Assembly (NCBI RefSeq): GCF_009769755.1
Contig: NZ_SDWJ01000001.1
Location: 1,550,001 to 1,614,000, forward strand
Origin: Sphingorhabdus profundilacus
GTDB taxonomy: Bacteria > Pseudomonadota > Alphaproteobacteria > Sphingomonadales > Sphingomonadaceae
Reading direction: 5' to 3'
Length of the DNA stretch: 64,000 bases
Part shown: positions 35,902 through 46,283 of the stretch, piece by piece
Layout of the letters: every line of letters starts with the position of its first letter
Numbering within the stretch: position 1 is the first letter of the stretch
Translations under genes and position numbers: made by a program
Notes under the pieces: generated by a model
Databases searched by the model: none
The model's input: the letters and a program-made list of their open reading frames with translations, nothing else
Told to the model about the DNA's origin: nothing

Positions 35902-37611
35902 TTAAAAACTATACCGCAAGCCGAGCAGTGCCGACGCCGTTAGCTCGCTGTCGAAATCCTCTTGCCTAAAACTATCCAGGCCCACTGCCGCGCTGGCGGA
36001 CAGGCCGCGTACAATCTGCCGATATAACGCGGCATTTGCCCCAGTTTGCAAAACATCGGCGGCACTTGCAAACCCTGAATCGAAATAGTTCGCATATATA
36101 TTTGATTCAAAACGGGTACGTCGATCAATGGCCCGTCCCAAATAGGCGACGGCAAAATAATTTTCGTCGGTTATGCCGTTAATCTGTGCCTGCGCGCCCA
36201 GCAGGGATGCGATGAATTTGCGGCGATTATATCCCACCGCAACGCCGCTGTCCCAACCGCTGATCGTCCCGCTCATCGAGGCCGTAATTCCACGTTGGCG
36301 AAATGCCGCCGACGATGCGTTTTGCAAGGCGTCGTTCAGGCAGAATCCACCTGACTGGCCAAAGGCACAGCCAGAAATGTCGCCCGAAATCGGGTTTCGT
36401 GTACTGCGAAATTGCGTCGGCAACGCGGCCAGATTATCATTGAGCAGCCCCCCGAAGCCAGAAATTGTGTCATAGACAGACACGTTCACCGCCCAATCAC
36501 GGCCCGGTTGATAGCTCAAACTGCCCAGATAAATGTCCGAACCATAGCGGCGGCCATAGCGCGCCTCGACCGAGGTGCGCGGGCTTGGCCGCCATAAGAC
36601 GCCGACGTCCCAGATTAACCCGTCTTGCCGATACGCAATCAACCGGGGGGATGCGCTGTCTTTCACAAGGCGCCCGTCGCTGCCGACAATTGGAACCCCG
36701 CCTGCATCACGCAGGGCATCGCGTTCGGAAATTTCGATATCTTCATAACCGACGCCGCCTACCACCGCCAGCGTTGGAGATACCGGCACGGTCAAATCGG
36801 CCCGGACATATTTGCCGTCGAACCTGTTGTCGAGCTGGCCGGCATCCTCGCGTTGCCAGCTGCCGCTTATTGCCCAGCCAAAGGGCAAATCGCCGGGCTG
36901 CATCCCGACAGAAGCGGTTGCCAATTGGCTGAAACTGTCATCAAACTGGTCGAACCGTTGCTGACCGGCCGGAAGGACGACGACGTCCGCGCTTTCGACC
37001 TTTGTGTAGCCTGCGCGATAGGCGGCATTGATGCTGAGACTGCCAGCCTGCGTTGCAAATGTGGGGCCGCCAAAAACCGAATAGACTTGCGTAACATTGT
37101 CAGGATTGCCGACAAGATTGGTCGGTGCCGCGCCGCGTCCGTCGACACGGGTGCGGGCCGCGATTCCACCTGCCTCGAGGCTGAAATCACGCGACAATGC
37201 CAGCGAACCGCGGGCCAGACCTGTAATGATATCCTGATCGTCAATGCCATTATCGTAACCGATCAACCGTTCGTAACGGACGCTGATCTGGCCCTCTGCC
37301 TGCCGGGTTGCGACCGAGGCGTCGACGCCGGCGGCCACAGTTGAATAGGTTAACACTTCACCGCCACTTTTGAGGTCGGCAACAAGCACTTGCTGCGCCA
37401 CGATATAAGGGGTGATTTCCACTCGTGGTCCCGCGCGTTTCTGGCCGCGACCCTGCTTTTTGGCGGGTGCGGCATCCTGGGATACCGGTTCCGAACTGGC
37501 GTCGGCATCGTCGATCGGCGACCAGTCCGATTCAATCTGCTGCGCCATAACCGGTGCGGGCACCAACGCCACCACCGCCAGCATTGCCAAAGATATAACA
37601 GACTTCTTCAT
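35902..37611 (-). CDS. PEP-CTERM system-associated outer-membrane beta-barrel protein (TIGR03016-like)
   Basis: 569 aa. The signal peptide MKKSVISLAMLAVVALVPAPVMA is followed by a short polar region with Lys/Arg patches and then alternating hydrophobic/polar strands typical of a beta-barrel, ending in Phe (LGLRYSF), the usual outer-membrane assembly signal. It is presumably the outer-membrane component of polysaccharide secretion in this cluster. ATG at 37611 shares one base with the kinase stop (TAATG), with GGAG 7 bases before it. It lies 11 bases upstream of the ATPase gene. Confidence 0.88.
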   Translation of the reverse strand: MKKSVISLAMLAVVALVPAPVMAQQIESDWSPIDDADASSEPVSQDAAPAKKQGRGQKRAGPRVEITPYIVAQQVLVADLKSGGEVLTYSTVAAGVDASVATRQAEGQISVRYERLIGYDNGIDDQDIITGLARGSLALSRDFSLEAGGIAARTRVDGRGAAPTNLVGNPDNVTQVYSVFGGPTFATQAGSLSINAAYRAGYTKVESADVVVLPAGQQRFDQFDDSFSQLATASVGMQPGDLPFGWAISGSWQREDAGQLDNRFDGKYVRADLTVPVSPTLAVVGGVGYEDIEISERDALRDAGGVPIVGSDGRLVKDSASPRLIAYRQDGLIWDVGVLWRPSPRTSVEARYGRRYGSDIYLGSLSYQPGRDWAVNVSVYDTISGFGGLLNDNLAALPTQFRSTRNPISGDISGCAFGQSGGFCLNDALQNASSAAFRQRGITASMSGTISGWDSGVAVGYNRRKFIASLLGAQAQINGITDENYFAVAYLGRAIDRRTRFESNIYANYFDSGFASAADVLQTGANAALYRQIVRGLSASAAVGLDSFRQEDFDSELTASALLGLRYSF

Positions 37612-38528
37612 TAGGAGGCTCCATACCCATAATAATTGCCGAACTTGCGCCCGGTCGGAGAAAATTTGGTGCGGTTCAGTAAAAGCTGGATGTGTTCGCA
37701 CCCGCTCAATAGGCCAAGCGCATCGCGCAGGGCGCTGTCGGTGGTCACGTCGGCATGGACGATCATCAAAATCTGCCCGACATGCAGGGCCAGCACCGAT
37801 GCTGGCGACGCCGCCAATGCCGGCGGGGAATCGAAAATGATGATGCGTGACGGATCATTGCGGGTCAGTTGATCGATGATTTCAGCCGTGCGTGCAGCAG
37901 CAAGATATTCGGTATCCTGATTGGTCTGGCTGCCTGCGGGCAGGATGGAAAGCCCATCGATGTCAGTTTGCAGGACCAATGATTCCGCATCGCAGGCAGG
38001 GTCCGCAAGCGCGTCCATAAAGCCCCGATGTCTTTCGATACCAAGAGTGGATAGAATACTGGGCTTGGCAAAGTCCGCATCGACCAGCAGGACGCGATTG
38101 TCTTTTTCGCTGGCCATCGACAGCGCAAGATTCAGCGCGCAATAGGTTTTGCCTTCATCCGGGTTTGCCGAACAGACAAGTATGCGCTCACCATGCGGCA
38201 ATGCATCGACCCCCTTTCCCCCGCGCGCCGCCAGAAGAAGCTGACGCTTTACAATACGGAATTCTTCGGAAAGTCCCGTGACCGGGCCGTCAGGTACAAT
38301 GAAGTTATGCGACACCAACCGTTCACGGCTGATCGCGACTTGCGTCCTGCTGACCGGTGCAGGGGCCATCGCCGGGCGAGGGGACGCAGCGACTGGAACT
38401 TGTCCTTCGACCGGTGCCGGAATGGGGATCGGGCCGTGGCCACCCCGCAATGCCGCGCCAAAATCAAATAATTCCGACGCCCGTTCCAGCAGCGACCCCG
38501 ACGATTTGATAGAGCTATGCTTGTTCAT
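37611..38528 (-). CDS. XrtA system tyrosine autokinase (BY-kinase, CpsD/CapB-like)
   Basis: A 305-aa cytosolic tyrosine kinase (TIGR03018-like). A Pro/Ala-rich N-terminal region precedes Walker A (CSANPDEGKTYCALNLA), Walker A' (VLLVDADFAKPS) and Walker B (IIIFDSPPAL). The tail ends in a Tyr cluster, NYYGYGAS, the likely autophosphorylation site. It works with the adjacent Wzz-like chain-length protein (13 bases upstream) as a split kinase/adaptor pair that controls polymer length and export. Confidence 0.92.
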   Translation of the reverse strand: MNKHSSIKSSGSLLERASELFDFGAALRGGHGPIPIPAPVEGQVPVAASPRPAMAPAPVSRTQVAISRERLVSHNFIVPDGPVTGLSEEFRIVKRQLLLAARGGKGVDALPHGERILVCSANPDEGKTYCALNLALSMASEKDNRVLLVDADFAKPSILSTLGIERHRGFMDALADPACDAESLVLQTDIDGLSILPAGSQTNQDTEYLAAARTAEIIDQLTRNDPSRIIIFDSPPALAASPASVLALHVGQILMIVHADVTTDSALRDALGLLSGCEHIQLLLNRTKFSPTGRKFGNYYGYGAS

Positions 38529-38541
38529 GCTGTCCGATCCT

Positions 38542-40041
38542 TCAAGCCGTCAGTCCGCGCTGCACAAATTCCGCAACCAAAAGCAGCGCAAAAACACCGA
38601 CAAGTCCGCCGGATGCGCCGTAAAACAGCTTCATTTTCTGTTTGCGCTGCTCGCGCTCTTCAACGCCCAACATTTGCGAGATCGATCCGATAACCGGCAA
38701 GCCGCTTGCCCTTTCCAATTTCGCCGCAGTCGGGAAACTGGTTTGCAAATGGCCGAGCGCAAAGGCGGCACCGATGCCCGCACCTATGCCTGCGATCAGG
38801 ACCGCAGCCAACAAAAGCGGCCGGTTCGGTACCGCAGGAACATTTGACAGTGACGGTTCTTTTACGACCCGGAACTGCACCGCATCGGTTTGCGTTTCCA
38901 CCTGTCCGCGTAAACGGATCTGGTCGCGCTCGGTGATCAGCTTGTCATATTGCGCTTTCAGCACTTCATAATCGCGATTGATCCGCTGATATTCTGCGGC
39001 AACGCCGGGCTCAGCGGTTTGTTTCGCGGCAAGCTCTGCCATGTCGGACTGAAGCGCGCTTTTGCGCGCCTGCAGGGCAGAAACAGACGCCTCACGTTCG
39101 GCGCGCATGGATTGTAAGGAGCTGTAGGCGGGATTGGGCGTGCGATATCCACCACCGGCTGCACCGCCGCCTTGTGAACGTAAATTCGCAATCTGGTTGC
39201 GAATTGCCACAACGTCGGGATGGTTGTCCGTAAAACCCCGGGCCCGCATCGACGCCAGCTCACCTTGCGCCTGACCCAGCGCAGTGGGTGAGCCGCCACC
39301 TGCGATAGTCGTGTTCAACGTCGCAGGTGTTCCGGCCAATTGTCCGTTCAACGCAGCCAGCGCGCTGCGGGCCTGAATGAGTTGCGAGTCAATCTGACTC
39401 AGTTCCGCCCGTGATGCTTCCATGCGTTGCGACACAGAGCCCACACCGGGCAAAAGACCCAGATTTTGTGTTTCATATGCAACCCGCTTCGCCTCGGCAT
39501 TGGCAAGTTCCTTTTGCCGTCCTTCAATCTGGGCATCAAGGAAGCGCAAGGTCTGGCTCGTCGTTTTGCGGTCACCGGCAATATTATCTTCTTCGGCAAC
39601 ATCGATCAGTTTTTGCACCACATCGCGGGCCAGTTTACCACTTGGCAATTTGGCGCTTATTGCAAAAAAATCGTCCTGTTCAGCCTTCACCTCGATATTG
39701 GCGCGCAGGCCTTCGATCTTGCCGGCCAATTCCTGATCGGTCGCCACAGATGCGCCCAGATCGGTTCCGCGAACAACTTTTGCCAGATTTTCCGATGAAA
39801 TCAGCGTCTGGGTCAATTGCTGGATGTTACGGCGCTGGTCTTGAGGCGGCAAGCCAACCTGATCGGATAATATGGATTGGGTGCGGACCTGAATCTGCGC
39901 TTTGGATTCATATTTATTGGGGATCATCGCAATGACGAGCCAGCCCAAGATACAGGCACCCCACGCCACCGCCAATGCCAGCCAGCGGCGGTTCCACACG
40001 CTGTGAACGGCAATCCGGAATTCGTCGTAGAGCGAGTTCAT
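38542..40041 (-). CDS. XrtA system polysaccharide chain-length determinant (Wzz/GNVR)
   Basis: A 499-aa inner-membrane copolymerase (TIGR03007-like). The N-terminal membrane segment (LALAVAWGACILGWLVIAMI) and a C-terminal one (LLLAAVLIAGIGAGIGAAFA) flank a long periplasmic coiled-coil region (residues ~150-400). A further hydrophobic stretch near the end (LVGVFALLLVAEFV) is unusual but typical of the TIGR03007 branch. It follows the Wza-like gene by 3 bases and precedes the tyrosine kinase by 13, the classic export-kinase module. Confidence 0.92.
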   Translation of the reverse strand: MNSLYDEFRIAVHSVWNRRWLALAVAWGACILGWLVIAMIPNKYESKAQIQVRTQSILSDQVGLPPQDQRRNIQQLTQTLISSENLAKVVRGTDLGASVATDQELAGKIEGLRANIEVKAEQDDFFAISAKLPSGKLARDVVQKLIDVAEEDNIAGDRKTTSQTLRFLDAQIEGRQKELANAEAKRVAYETQNLGLLPGVGSVSQRMEASRAELSQIDSQLIQARSALAALNGQLAGTPATLNTTIAGGGSPTALGQAQGELASMRARGFTDNHPDVVAIRNQIANLRSQGGGAAGGGYRTPNPAYSSLQSMRAEREASVSALQARKSALQSDMAELAAKQTAEPGVAAEYQRINRDYEVLKAQYDKLITERDQIRLRGQVETQTDAVQFRVVKEPSLSNVPAVPNRPLLLAAVLIAGIGAGIGAAFALGHLQTSFPTAAKLERASGLPVIGSISQMLGVEEREQRKQKMKLFYGASGGLVGVFALLLVAEFVQRGLTA

Positions 40042-40044
40042 AGC

Positions 40045-40689
40045 TCAGAACATGCTTTCTGGAATGATGATGACATCACCTGGTTCGAGCAGCACATTGG
40101 CTTTGCTATCCCCCCGTTTGAGCAAATCGCCCAGCCGAAGCGAATATTCCTTTTGCGCCCCTGTGCCTTTGTTATGGCGGATCAGACGGGCCTTATTTCC
40201 TGCGGCATATTCCGAAAGGCCGCCCACGGCGATCATCGCATCCAGGACGGTCATATTGGCTCTATAGGGAATAGAGGCTGGCTTTTCCGTTGCGCCAACA
40301 ATGCGGACCTGTTGCGACGTCGTGCCGGCAAATTCGTTGACGATGACCGATACAATCGGGTCATTGATATATTGCGAAAGCTGTAACTTGATATCCTGCG
40401 CCAGCATTGTGGGTGTTTTGCCGACCGCGGGCATATCGGTAATCAGCGGCGTTGTTATACGCCCGTCCGGGCGGACCTGGACTTTTGCGCCAAGCTCAGG
40501 ATTGCGCCATACAAAAACGGTTAACTGGTCGAGCGGACCGATCAAATAATCCTCACCCGGACCTTCGCGAACCGAGACAGTCGGCGCCTGCGGTAATTCA
40601 GGACCACCAGAAACAGAAGTACAACCAGTTACTACAGTCGCCAGCGCACCCAGTGCCAGCATCATGTTGATTTTCAATGACTTCTTCAT
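40045..40689 (-). CDS. XrtA/PEP-CTERM exopolysaccharide export lipoprotein (Wza-like)
   Basis: A 214-aa outer-membrane polysaccharide export protein (TIGR03027-like). The lipoprotein signal ends VVTGC (Cys about 23). The Poly_export domain (YLIGPLDQLTVFVWRNPELG) is followed by a SLBB domain (VRIVGATEKPASIPYRANMTV) and LLEPGDVIIIPESMF. It is the first gene of the ten-gene operon, with AGAAGGG upstream. The ~170-base gap before it must contain the operon promoter, though I find no clear -35/-10 pair. Confidence 0.93.
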   Translation of the reverse strand: MKKSLKINMMLALGALATVVTGCTSVSGGPELPQAPTVSVREGPGEDYLIGPLDQLTVFVWRNPELGAKVQVRPDGRITTPLITDMPAVGKTPTMLAQDIKLQLSQYINDPIVSVIVNEFAGTTSQQVRIVGATEKPASIPYRANMTVLDAMIAVGGLSEYAAGNKARLIRHNKGTGAQKEYSLRLGDLLKRGDSKANVLLEPGDVIIIPESMF

Positions 40690-40863
40690 GCCCAGCCCTT
40701 CTGAAGCTGCGACGAATCAAATGGTCACGCCCCCATTGGCGGACTTGCAACTGTCACAGCTTGGACTTTGCTATGGACAAAAAGGGTGAACAGACCGTTA
40801 GGATTTGGGTCAGGACCTAGTAAAATCAGGCGCAAGTCGTAAAAGCTGCCTCGCTTCTTAACC

Positions 40864-41613
40864 TCAATCCAACGCAGCCATCGCCAATTTGGCGGCAGTC
40901 GAAAGATCTTGCATGGCCCTTGCCCAGGGTCCATGTCCATGACTGATCCGCGCCACGCCCAACCCGGCCAGCGTCTTGATATCCGGAATACCATCCCCCA
41001 CCAAAATGTTCACCGGCAATGGCGATTTTGAGCACAAATAGCCGATTAAAGATTCATCGGCGATGAAAGGAACAAAAAGACTATTCGCCCCTGAATCTGC
41101 GAAGGATTCCGCCCGTACCAGCACTTTTTCAACCAATGCCAAATCGTGATGCTCTTTGGGCGTGACAATGAACAAGTCCGCCCGGGCATTTATCCATATG
41201 CCAGAGGCCGCAGCGGCCTTTATCCTAGCGCAGGCTATATCGATATCAAAAAGCTCCCTTGTCACAGGATCCTTATCTTCAATGTTGATACCGACGGCAC
41301 CAGCCTTTGCGACTTTCTCCACCATTTGCCCGACCTGGGCAGCATCCACACCATATCCGGCTTCAAAATCGAGCGTAACGGGCAAATCCGTTACGGTTAG
41401 AATCTGCGCGAGATTAGCGAAAACCAAATCGACAGGAAAAGTTTCACCATCCTTATATCCATGGGCGCAGGCGACACCCCAGCTGCCTGTCGCGATTGCA
41501 CTGGCACCGGCGTCGGCAACGGCCTTGGCACTGCCTGCATCCCAGATATTGTACAATATCAAGGGATCGCCTTCGACATGAAGATCGCCAAAAGCTCTTA
41601 CTTTATCCCTCAT
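40864..41613 (-). CDS. Isocitrate lyase/PEP mutase family protein
   Basis: A 249-aa TIM-barrel enzyme. Motifs: ILYNIWDAGSAKAVADAGA, ATGSWG, TLDFEAGYG (Asp/Glu metal ligands) and VGINIEDKD. Family members act as PEP mutases, carboxyphosphonoenolpyruvate or oxaloacetate hydrolases and lyases. The KKCG motif of true isocitrate lyase is absent, so the precise substrate is unknown. It overlaps the ada stop by 4 bases, suggesting cotranscription downstream of ada. Not obviously connected to the XrtA operon it faces at its 3' side. Confidence 0.85.
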   Translation of the reverse strand: MRDKVRAFGDLHVEGDPLILYNIWDAGSAKAVADAGASAIATGSWGVACAHGYKDGETFPVDLVFANLAQILTVTDLPVTLDFEAGYGVDAAQVGQMVEKVAKAGAVGINIEDKDPVTRELFDIDIACARIKAAAASGIWINARADLFIVTPKEHHDLALVEKVLVRAESFADSGANSLFVPFIADESLIGYLCSKSPLPVNILVGDGIPDIKTLAGLGVARISHGHGPWARAMQDLSTAAKLAMAALD

Positions 41614-42647
41614 ACTGCATTCCTTTCTGCCCGAAGCAATTTTTCTTTCCTATCCAAGCCATAAGCATAGCCACCCAGGCTACCGTCGGTGCGGATCACG
41701 CGATGGCAAGGAATGAGCACGGCGACATTATTAGCGCCATTTGCACTTCCGGCTGCACGCACGGCCTTGGGCTTGCCGACGGCTGCGGCGATCTCGGCAT
41801 ATGTCCGGGTTTCGCCTGTTGGAATACGCTGCAATTCCTTCCACACGGCCTGCTGGAAAACCGTTCCAGCGATATCAAGCGGCAGTTCGGGCATATTTGC
41901 AGGATTTTCAACGGCAGCAACTGCCCCGTTTACAAGCTCGGCCAGCGCGTCGCCGCCCTGCTCGATTGTCGCGGCAGGAAAGCGCCTTTGAAGTTCCGTT
42001 TCGTCTTCATCAAAAGAGAGTCGGCAAATGCCCTTATCCGTTGCTGCGACCAGCATGCTGCCGAGTGACGTCTCTACGACAGCCCATCGGATAACCGCCC
42101 CCGCCCCGCCATTTTTCCACGCGCTTGGTGTCATTCCTAATCGTCCCTTAGTTGCGGCATAAAAGCGGCTAGGCCCGGAATAGCCCGCATCATAAATCGC
42201 ATCAGTCACCCGGCCATTTGCGGCAAGTGCCTCTTCTGCGCGCCCTGCCCGCAACCCGCGTGCATATTCGGCAGGCGTGACGCCCGTTGCGCGCTTGAAG
42301 AGGCGGTGGAAATGATGCGGCGCATAGCCGACAGCGGCGGCAAGCTGTTCCAAGCCCATCGGTTCTTCTGCCGCCAACAATTTGAGTGCACTGACAACGG
42401 CGACGTCGTCACGCGCAATGTCATCGGGACGGCAGCGCAAACATGCACGATAGCCAGCTGCCTTTGCCTCAGCCGCCGTTGCATAAAAGCAGACATTCTC
42501 GCGCTTGGGGTGTCGCACTGGACAACTCGGCTTGCAGTAAATTCCAGTCGTTTTGACGGCACCGACAAATTGCCCGTCATGGGTGCGATCGCGCGCAAGA
42601 AATGCTCTCCATGCGAAGTCGGCATCAATGGCTTTTGCCTTAGCCAT
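41610..42647 (-). CDS. ada: Bifunctional Ada: methylphosphotriester sensor, AraC regulator and O6-methylguanine-DNA methyltransferase
   Basis: A 345-aa adaptive-response protein. The N-terminal zinc domain carries Cys38, Cys42, Cys69 and Cys72 (CKPSC, CLRC), at the same residue numbers as E. coli Ada. An AraC helix-turn-helix follows (ATGVTPAEYARGLRAGR, YDAGYSGPSRFYA), then the methyltransferase with VLIPCHRVIR (active Cys314). Methylated Cys38 turns Ada into an activator, so self-regulation is expected; I did not identify an Ada box. A 42-base gap separates it from the DUF1203 gene on the same strand. Confidence 0.96.
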   Translation of the reverse strand: MAKAKAIDADFAWRAFLARDRTHDGQFVGAVKTTGIYCKPSCPVRHPKRENVCFYATAAEAKAAGYRACLRCRPDDIARDDVAVVSALKLLAAEEPMGLEQLAAAVGYAPHHFHRLFKRATGVTPAEYARGLRAGRAEEALAANGRVTDAIYDAGYSGPSRFYAATKGRLGMTPSAWKNGGAGAVIRWAVVETSLGSMLVAATDKGICRLSFDEDETELQRRFPAATIEQGGDALAELVNGAVAAVENPANMPELPLDIAGTVFQQAVWKELQRIPTGETRTYAEIAAAVGKPKAVRAAGSANGANNVAVLIPCHRVIRTDGSLGGYAYGLDRKEKLLRAERNAV

Positions 42648-42689
42648 TTTCCGCTTTCCTTCTTTTCTGGTTCAGAAATTCTTCCATCC

Positions 42690-43157
42690 TCAAACCCTCT
42701 CGATCCGCGCCGAAAAGCAGCCATGCGCGGCATTATGCGCGTGAATGTAAGCGATTTCATCTTGGGCGAAAAGCTCCCTGATTTTTTCATCTGCCTGCCC
42801 GGGCAATGCAAGAGCGGCATTGCGAAGCATTCCATCGCTATCAAACGCCCGGAAAGCCATCGGACGACCTTCGAATACCGGAGGCGTTTCATCGCTAAAT
42901 TCAGCAGCCTTTTCGGCTGCCTTGCGAACATATATGGCATAGGCCGACTTATAAGGTGTCGCCACATCATGGCTAAGATGGTTGAGCAATATCAACTCCT
43001 CGCCTGCCTTGGCATCCTCCAGACTGACCCGGCACGGCCAGCCCTTATCGGCAGCGGCGGTCACGCGTAACGCGCCTCTTTCGGCTAGCGCCGCATCATT
43101 CATGTCGAACAATTCCGCGAAGGGCTCACGGTCCAAACCTGTAATTCGATAGCTCAT
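42690..43157 (-). CDS. DUF1203 domain-containing protein
   Basis: A 155-aa soluble protein matching the pattern of DUF1203: YRITGLDREPFAELF at the start, PCRVSLEDAKAGEELILLNH, PYKSAYAIYVR and the C-terminal IAYIHAHNAAHGCFSARIER. There is no signal peptide. Its biochemical function is unknown. It is immediately upstream of ada on the same strand and may be cotranscribed. Confidence 0.82.
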   Translation of the reverse strand: MSYRITGLDREPFAELFDMNDAALAERGALRVTAAADKGWPCRVSLEDAKAGEELILLNHLSHDVATPYKSAYAIYVRKAAEKAAEFSDETPPVFEGRPMAFRAFDSDGMLRNAALALPGQADEKIRELFAQDEIAYIHAHNAAHGCFSARIERV

Positions 43158-43237
43158 ATTCCGGCTCCTTGTTTGTTGGATCCCAGAATAGATGCCGCAT
43201 TCGACGACGGCTTCCCGAAACTTGCGTTCAAAGCAGA

Positions 43238-43915
43238 TTAGCCGCCACAGGCCCTAAACAGGGCCAATGTCCGTTCGCGGGCCAGATCAGCGCTCGGTTC
43301 GTGATAATCCTTTCGCCGGTCGGAATTGAAACCGTGATTTGCGTCATAGACAAAAATCTGCGCGGTCGGATGGTCTTTGGCGATCAGCGCTTCGACCCCC
43401 TCCATAGGAATGCCCTGATCGAAACGGCCGAAATGTGCAATGGTGGCGCATTTCGGTGCCTTGTCGGCGTAAAGCGTTGGGATCAGGCTGCCATAATAGC
43501 AGGATGCGGCGGCCAGATCTTCGCTAATCCCTGCCATCGCCCAGGCGACGGAACCGCCATAACAATAGCCAGTGATGAATACCGGCCCTGTGTCCTTCAG
43601 CGCGTCAATGCAGACCTTCGCATCGTCCAGGCTTTTCACAAAGGGATGCAGTTCACGTGCGAGTTGAACAGCTCGTTCAAAGTCGGGGCCGGTATATTCC
43701 GCTTCAAATCCGGGATGTTCGCGGTCGAATATTGATGGCGAAAGCACTTCATATCCATCCGCCGCATATTCATCGCACAACTCGCGGATGTGGTCGGTGA
43801 CGCCGAAAATCTCCTGCACCAGAACCAAACCGCCGCGGCGCTCGCCTTCCGGTTCGGCATGATAGACAGCGATTTCAGCGCCGTCGTCCATCGTCATGCG
43901 AATCATTTTGCCCAT
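43238..43915 (-). CDS. Dienelactone hydrolase family protein
   Basis: A 225-aa alpha/beta hydrolase. The catalytic triad is Cys118 (GYCYGG), Asp166 (GRFDQGIP) and His194 (YDANHGF), with the conserved Glu35 (VQEIFGVTDHIRE). True dienelactone hydrolases act in chlorocatechol degradation, but no catechol genes are nearby, so a general esterase role is likelier. ATG at 43915; an 80-base gap separates it from the DUF1203 gene downstream. It is divergent from the atp operon. Confidence 0.9.
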   Translation of the reverse strand: MGKMIRMTMDDGAEIAVYHAEPEGERRGGLVLVQEIFGVTDHIRELCDEYAADGYEVLSPSIFDREHPGFEAEYTGPDFERAVQLARELHPFVKSLDDAKVCIDALKDTGPVFITGYCYGGSVAWAMAGISEDLAAASCYYGSLIPTLYADKAPKCATIAHFGRFDQGIPMEGVEALIAKDHPTAQIFVYDANHGFNSDRRKDYHEPSADLARERTLALFRACGG

Positions 43916-43967
43916 ATGGTGCTCCTCTTCTCCCCCTACATTGCGCGTTGGGCATACCCTTGAAAAG

Positions 43968-44080
43968 AGGGTGACCTATGGAAAGGCGCTGACAACAGGG
44001 AGTTTCTGGAAATCCCCATCTTGCATCGCAACAAAACCCCTGCTAGGCGCGCGTCGACTTCAGTGAAAGGGTGACCTTTC
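43968..44080. promoter_or_regulatory. Repeated AGGGTGACCT and hairpin upstream of atpH
   Basis: AGGGTGACCT occurs at 43968-43977 and, exactly 100 bases on, at 44068-44077. The second copy lies in an inverted repeat, GAAAGG-GTGA-CCTTTC (44065-44080). A possible promoter lies between them (TTGCAT, 17 bases, TAGGCG at about 44028-44056). The dienelactone hydrolase/atpH gap of 213 bases holds no gene. Confidence 0.4.
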
Positions 44081-44128
44081 TGCCCGGTCAGCACATATTC
44101 TCAGTCTCACATTCGAGGACTTTTACGC

Positions 44129-44695
44129 GTGGATAATTCCGGCGGCACAATCGCTAATATTCAAGCCAGTTTAGCTGGCCGTTACGCGACGGCACTGTTT
44201 GAGCTGGCGCGCGATTCAAAGGCCATTGATGCTGTCGAAAAAAGCATGTCGGCAGTGGCAAATGCCGTCGGCGAATCGGGAGATTTAAAGGCGCTGACCA
44301 CCAACCCTGTTCTGACCCGCGCCGATGCCAAAAAGGCGATCGCGGCCGTCGCCAAGGCGATGAAGCTGGATCCGCTGTCGGCAAAGACGTTAGGCGTTCT
44401 CGCCGATAACCGTCGGCTCGGCGAAACCGTTGCCGTTGCGCGCGCCTTTTCGGCACTGGCTGCATCGCATCGCGGTGAAGTGACCGCAGAGGTTACCTCG
44501 GCCCATGCTCTAAGCGCGGCGCAAGCAAAGTCGCTATCGGCAAAGCTCAAGGCCCGCGTCGGAAGCGACGTTGCCATTCAAACCAAGGTCGATCCCTCCC
44601 TTTTGGGTGGCCTGACTGTCCGTATCGGCAGCCAGATGATCGACAATTCAATCAAAACCCGTCTCAACACCCTCGCAGCTGCGATGAAAGGCTAA
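44129..44695 (+). CDS. atpH: F1 ATP synthase subunit delta
   Basis: Stator subunit linking F1 to the b subunits, 188 aa. The conserved N-terminal SLAGRYATALFELARD and the C-terminal SLLGGLTVRIGSQMIDNSIKTRLNTL are present. The start is GTG at 44129 with GAGGA 11 bases upstream. It is the first gene of the F1 operon, separate from F0 genes, the usual alphaproteobacterial arrangement, and lies 9 bases before atpA. Confidence 0.96.
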   Translation: MDNSGGTIANIQASLAGRYATALFELARDSKAIDAVEKSMSAVANAVGESGDLKALTTNPVLTRADAKKAIAAVAKAMKLDPLSAKTLGVLADNRRLGETVAVARAFSALAASHRGEVTAEVTSAHALSAAQAKSLSAKLKARVGSDVAIQTKVDPSLLGGLTVRIGSQMIDNSIKTRLNTLAAAMKG

Positions 44696-46234
<1,539 letters not shown>

Positions 46235-46283
46235 TCGACCGGAAACGGAGCAGACACACCCGTCAGAACCAAACACACACACC

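Noticed and set aside
34745-35905. Long open frame on the plus strand (386 codons) opposite the XrtA-system ATPase gene
   Set aside because: It mirrors a clear AAA ATPase with Walker motifs. The plus-strand product has no domain, is rich in His/Arg/Cys and arises from the codon bias of the real gene.
40725-40994. 89-codon minus frame overlapping the PEP-mutase-family gene
   Set aside because: It covers the end of that gene in another frame, has no ribosome-binding site and no protein-like pattern.
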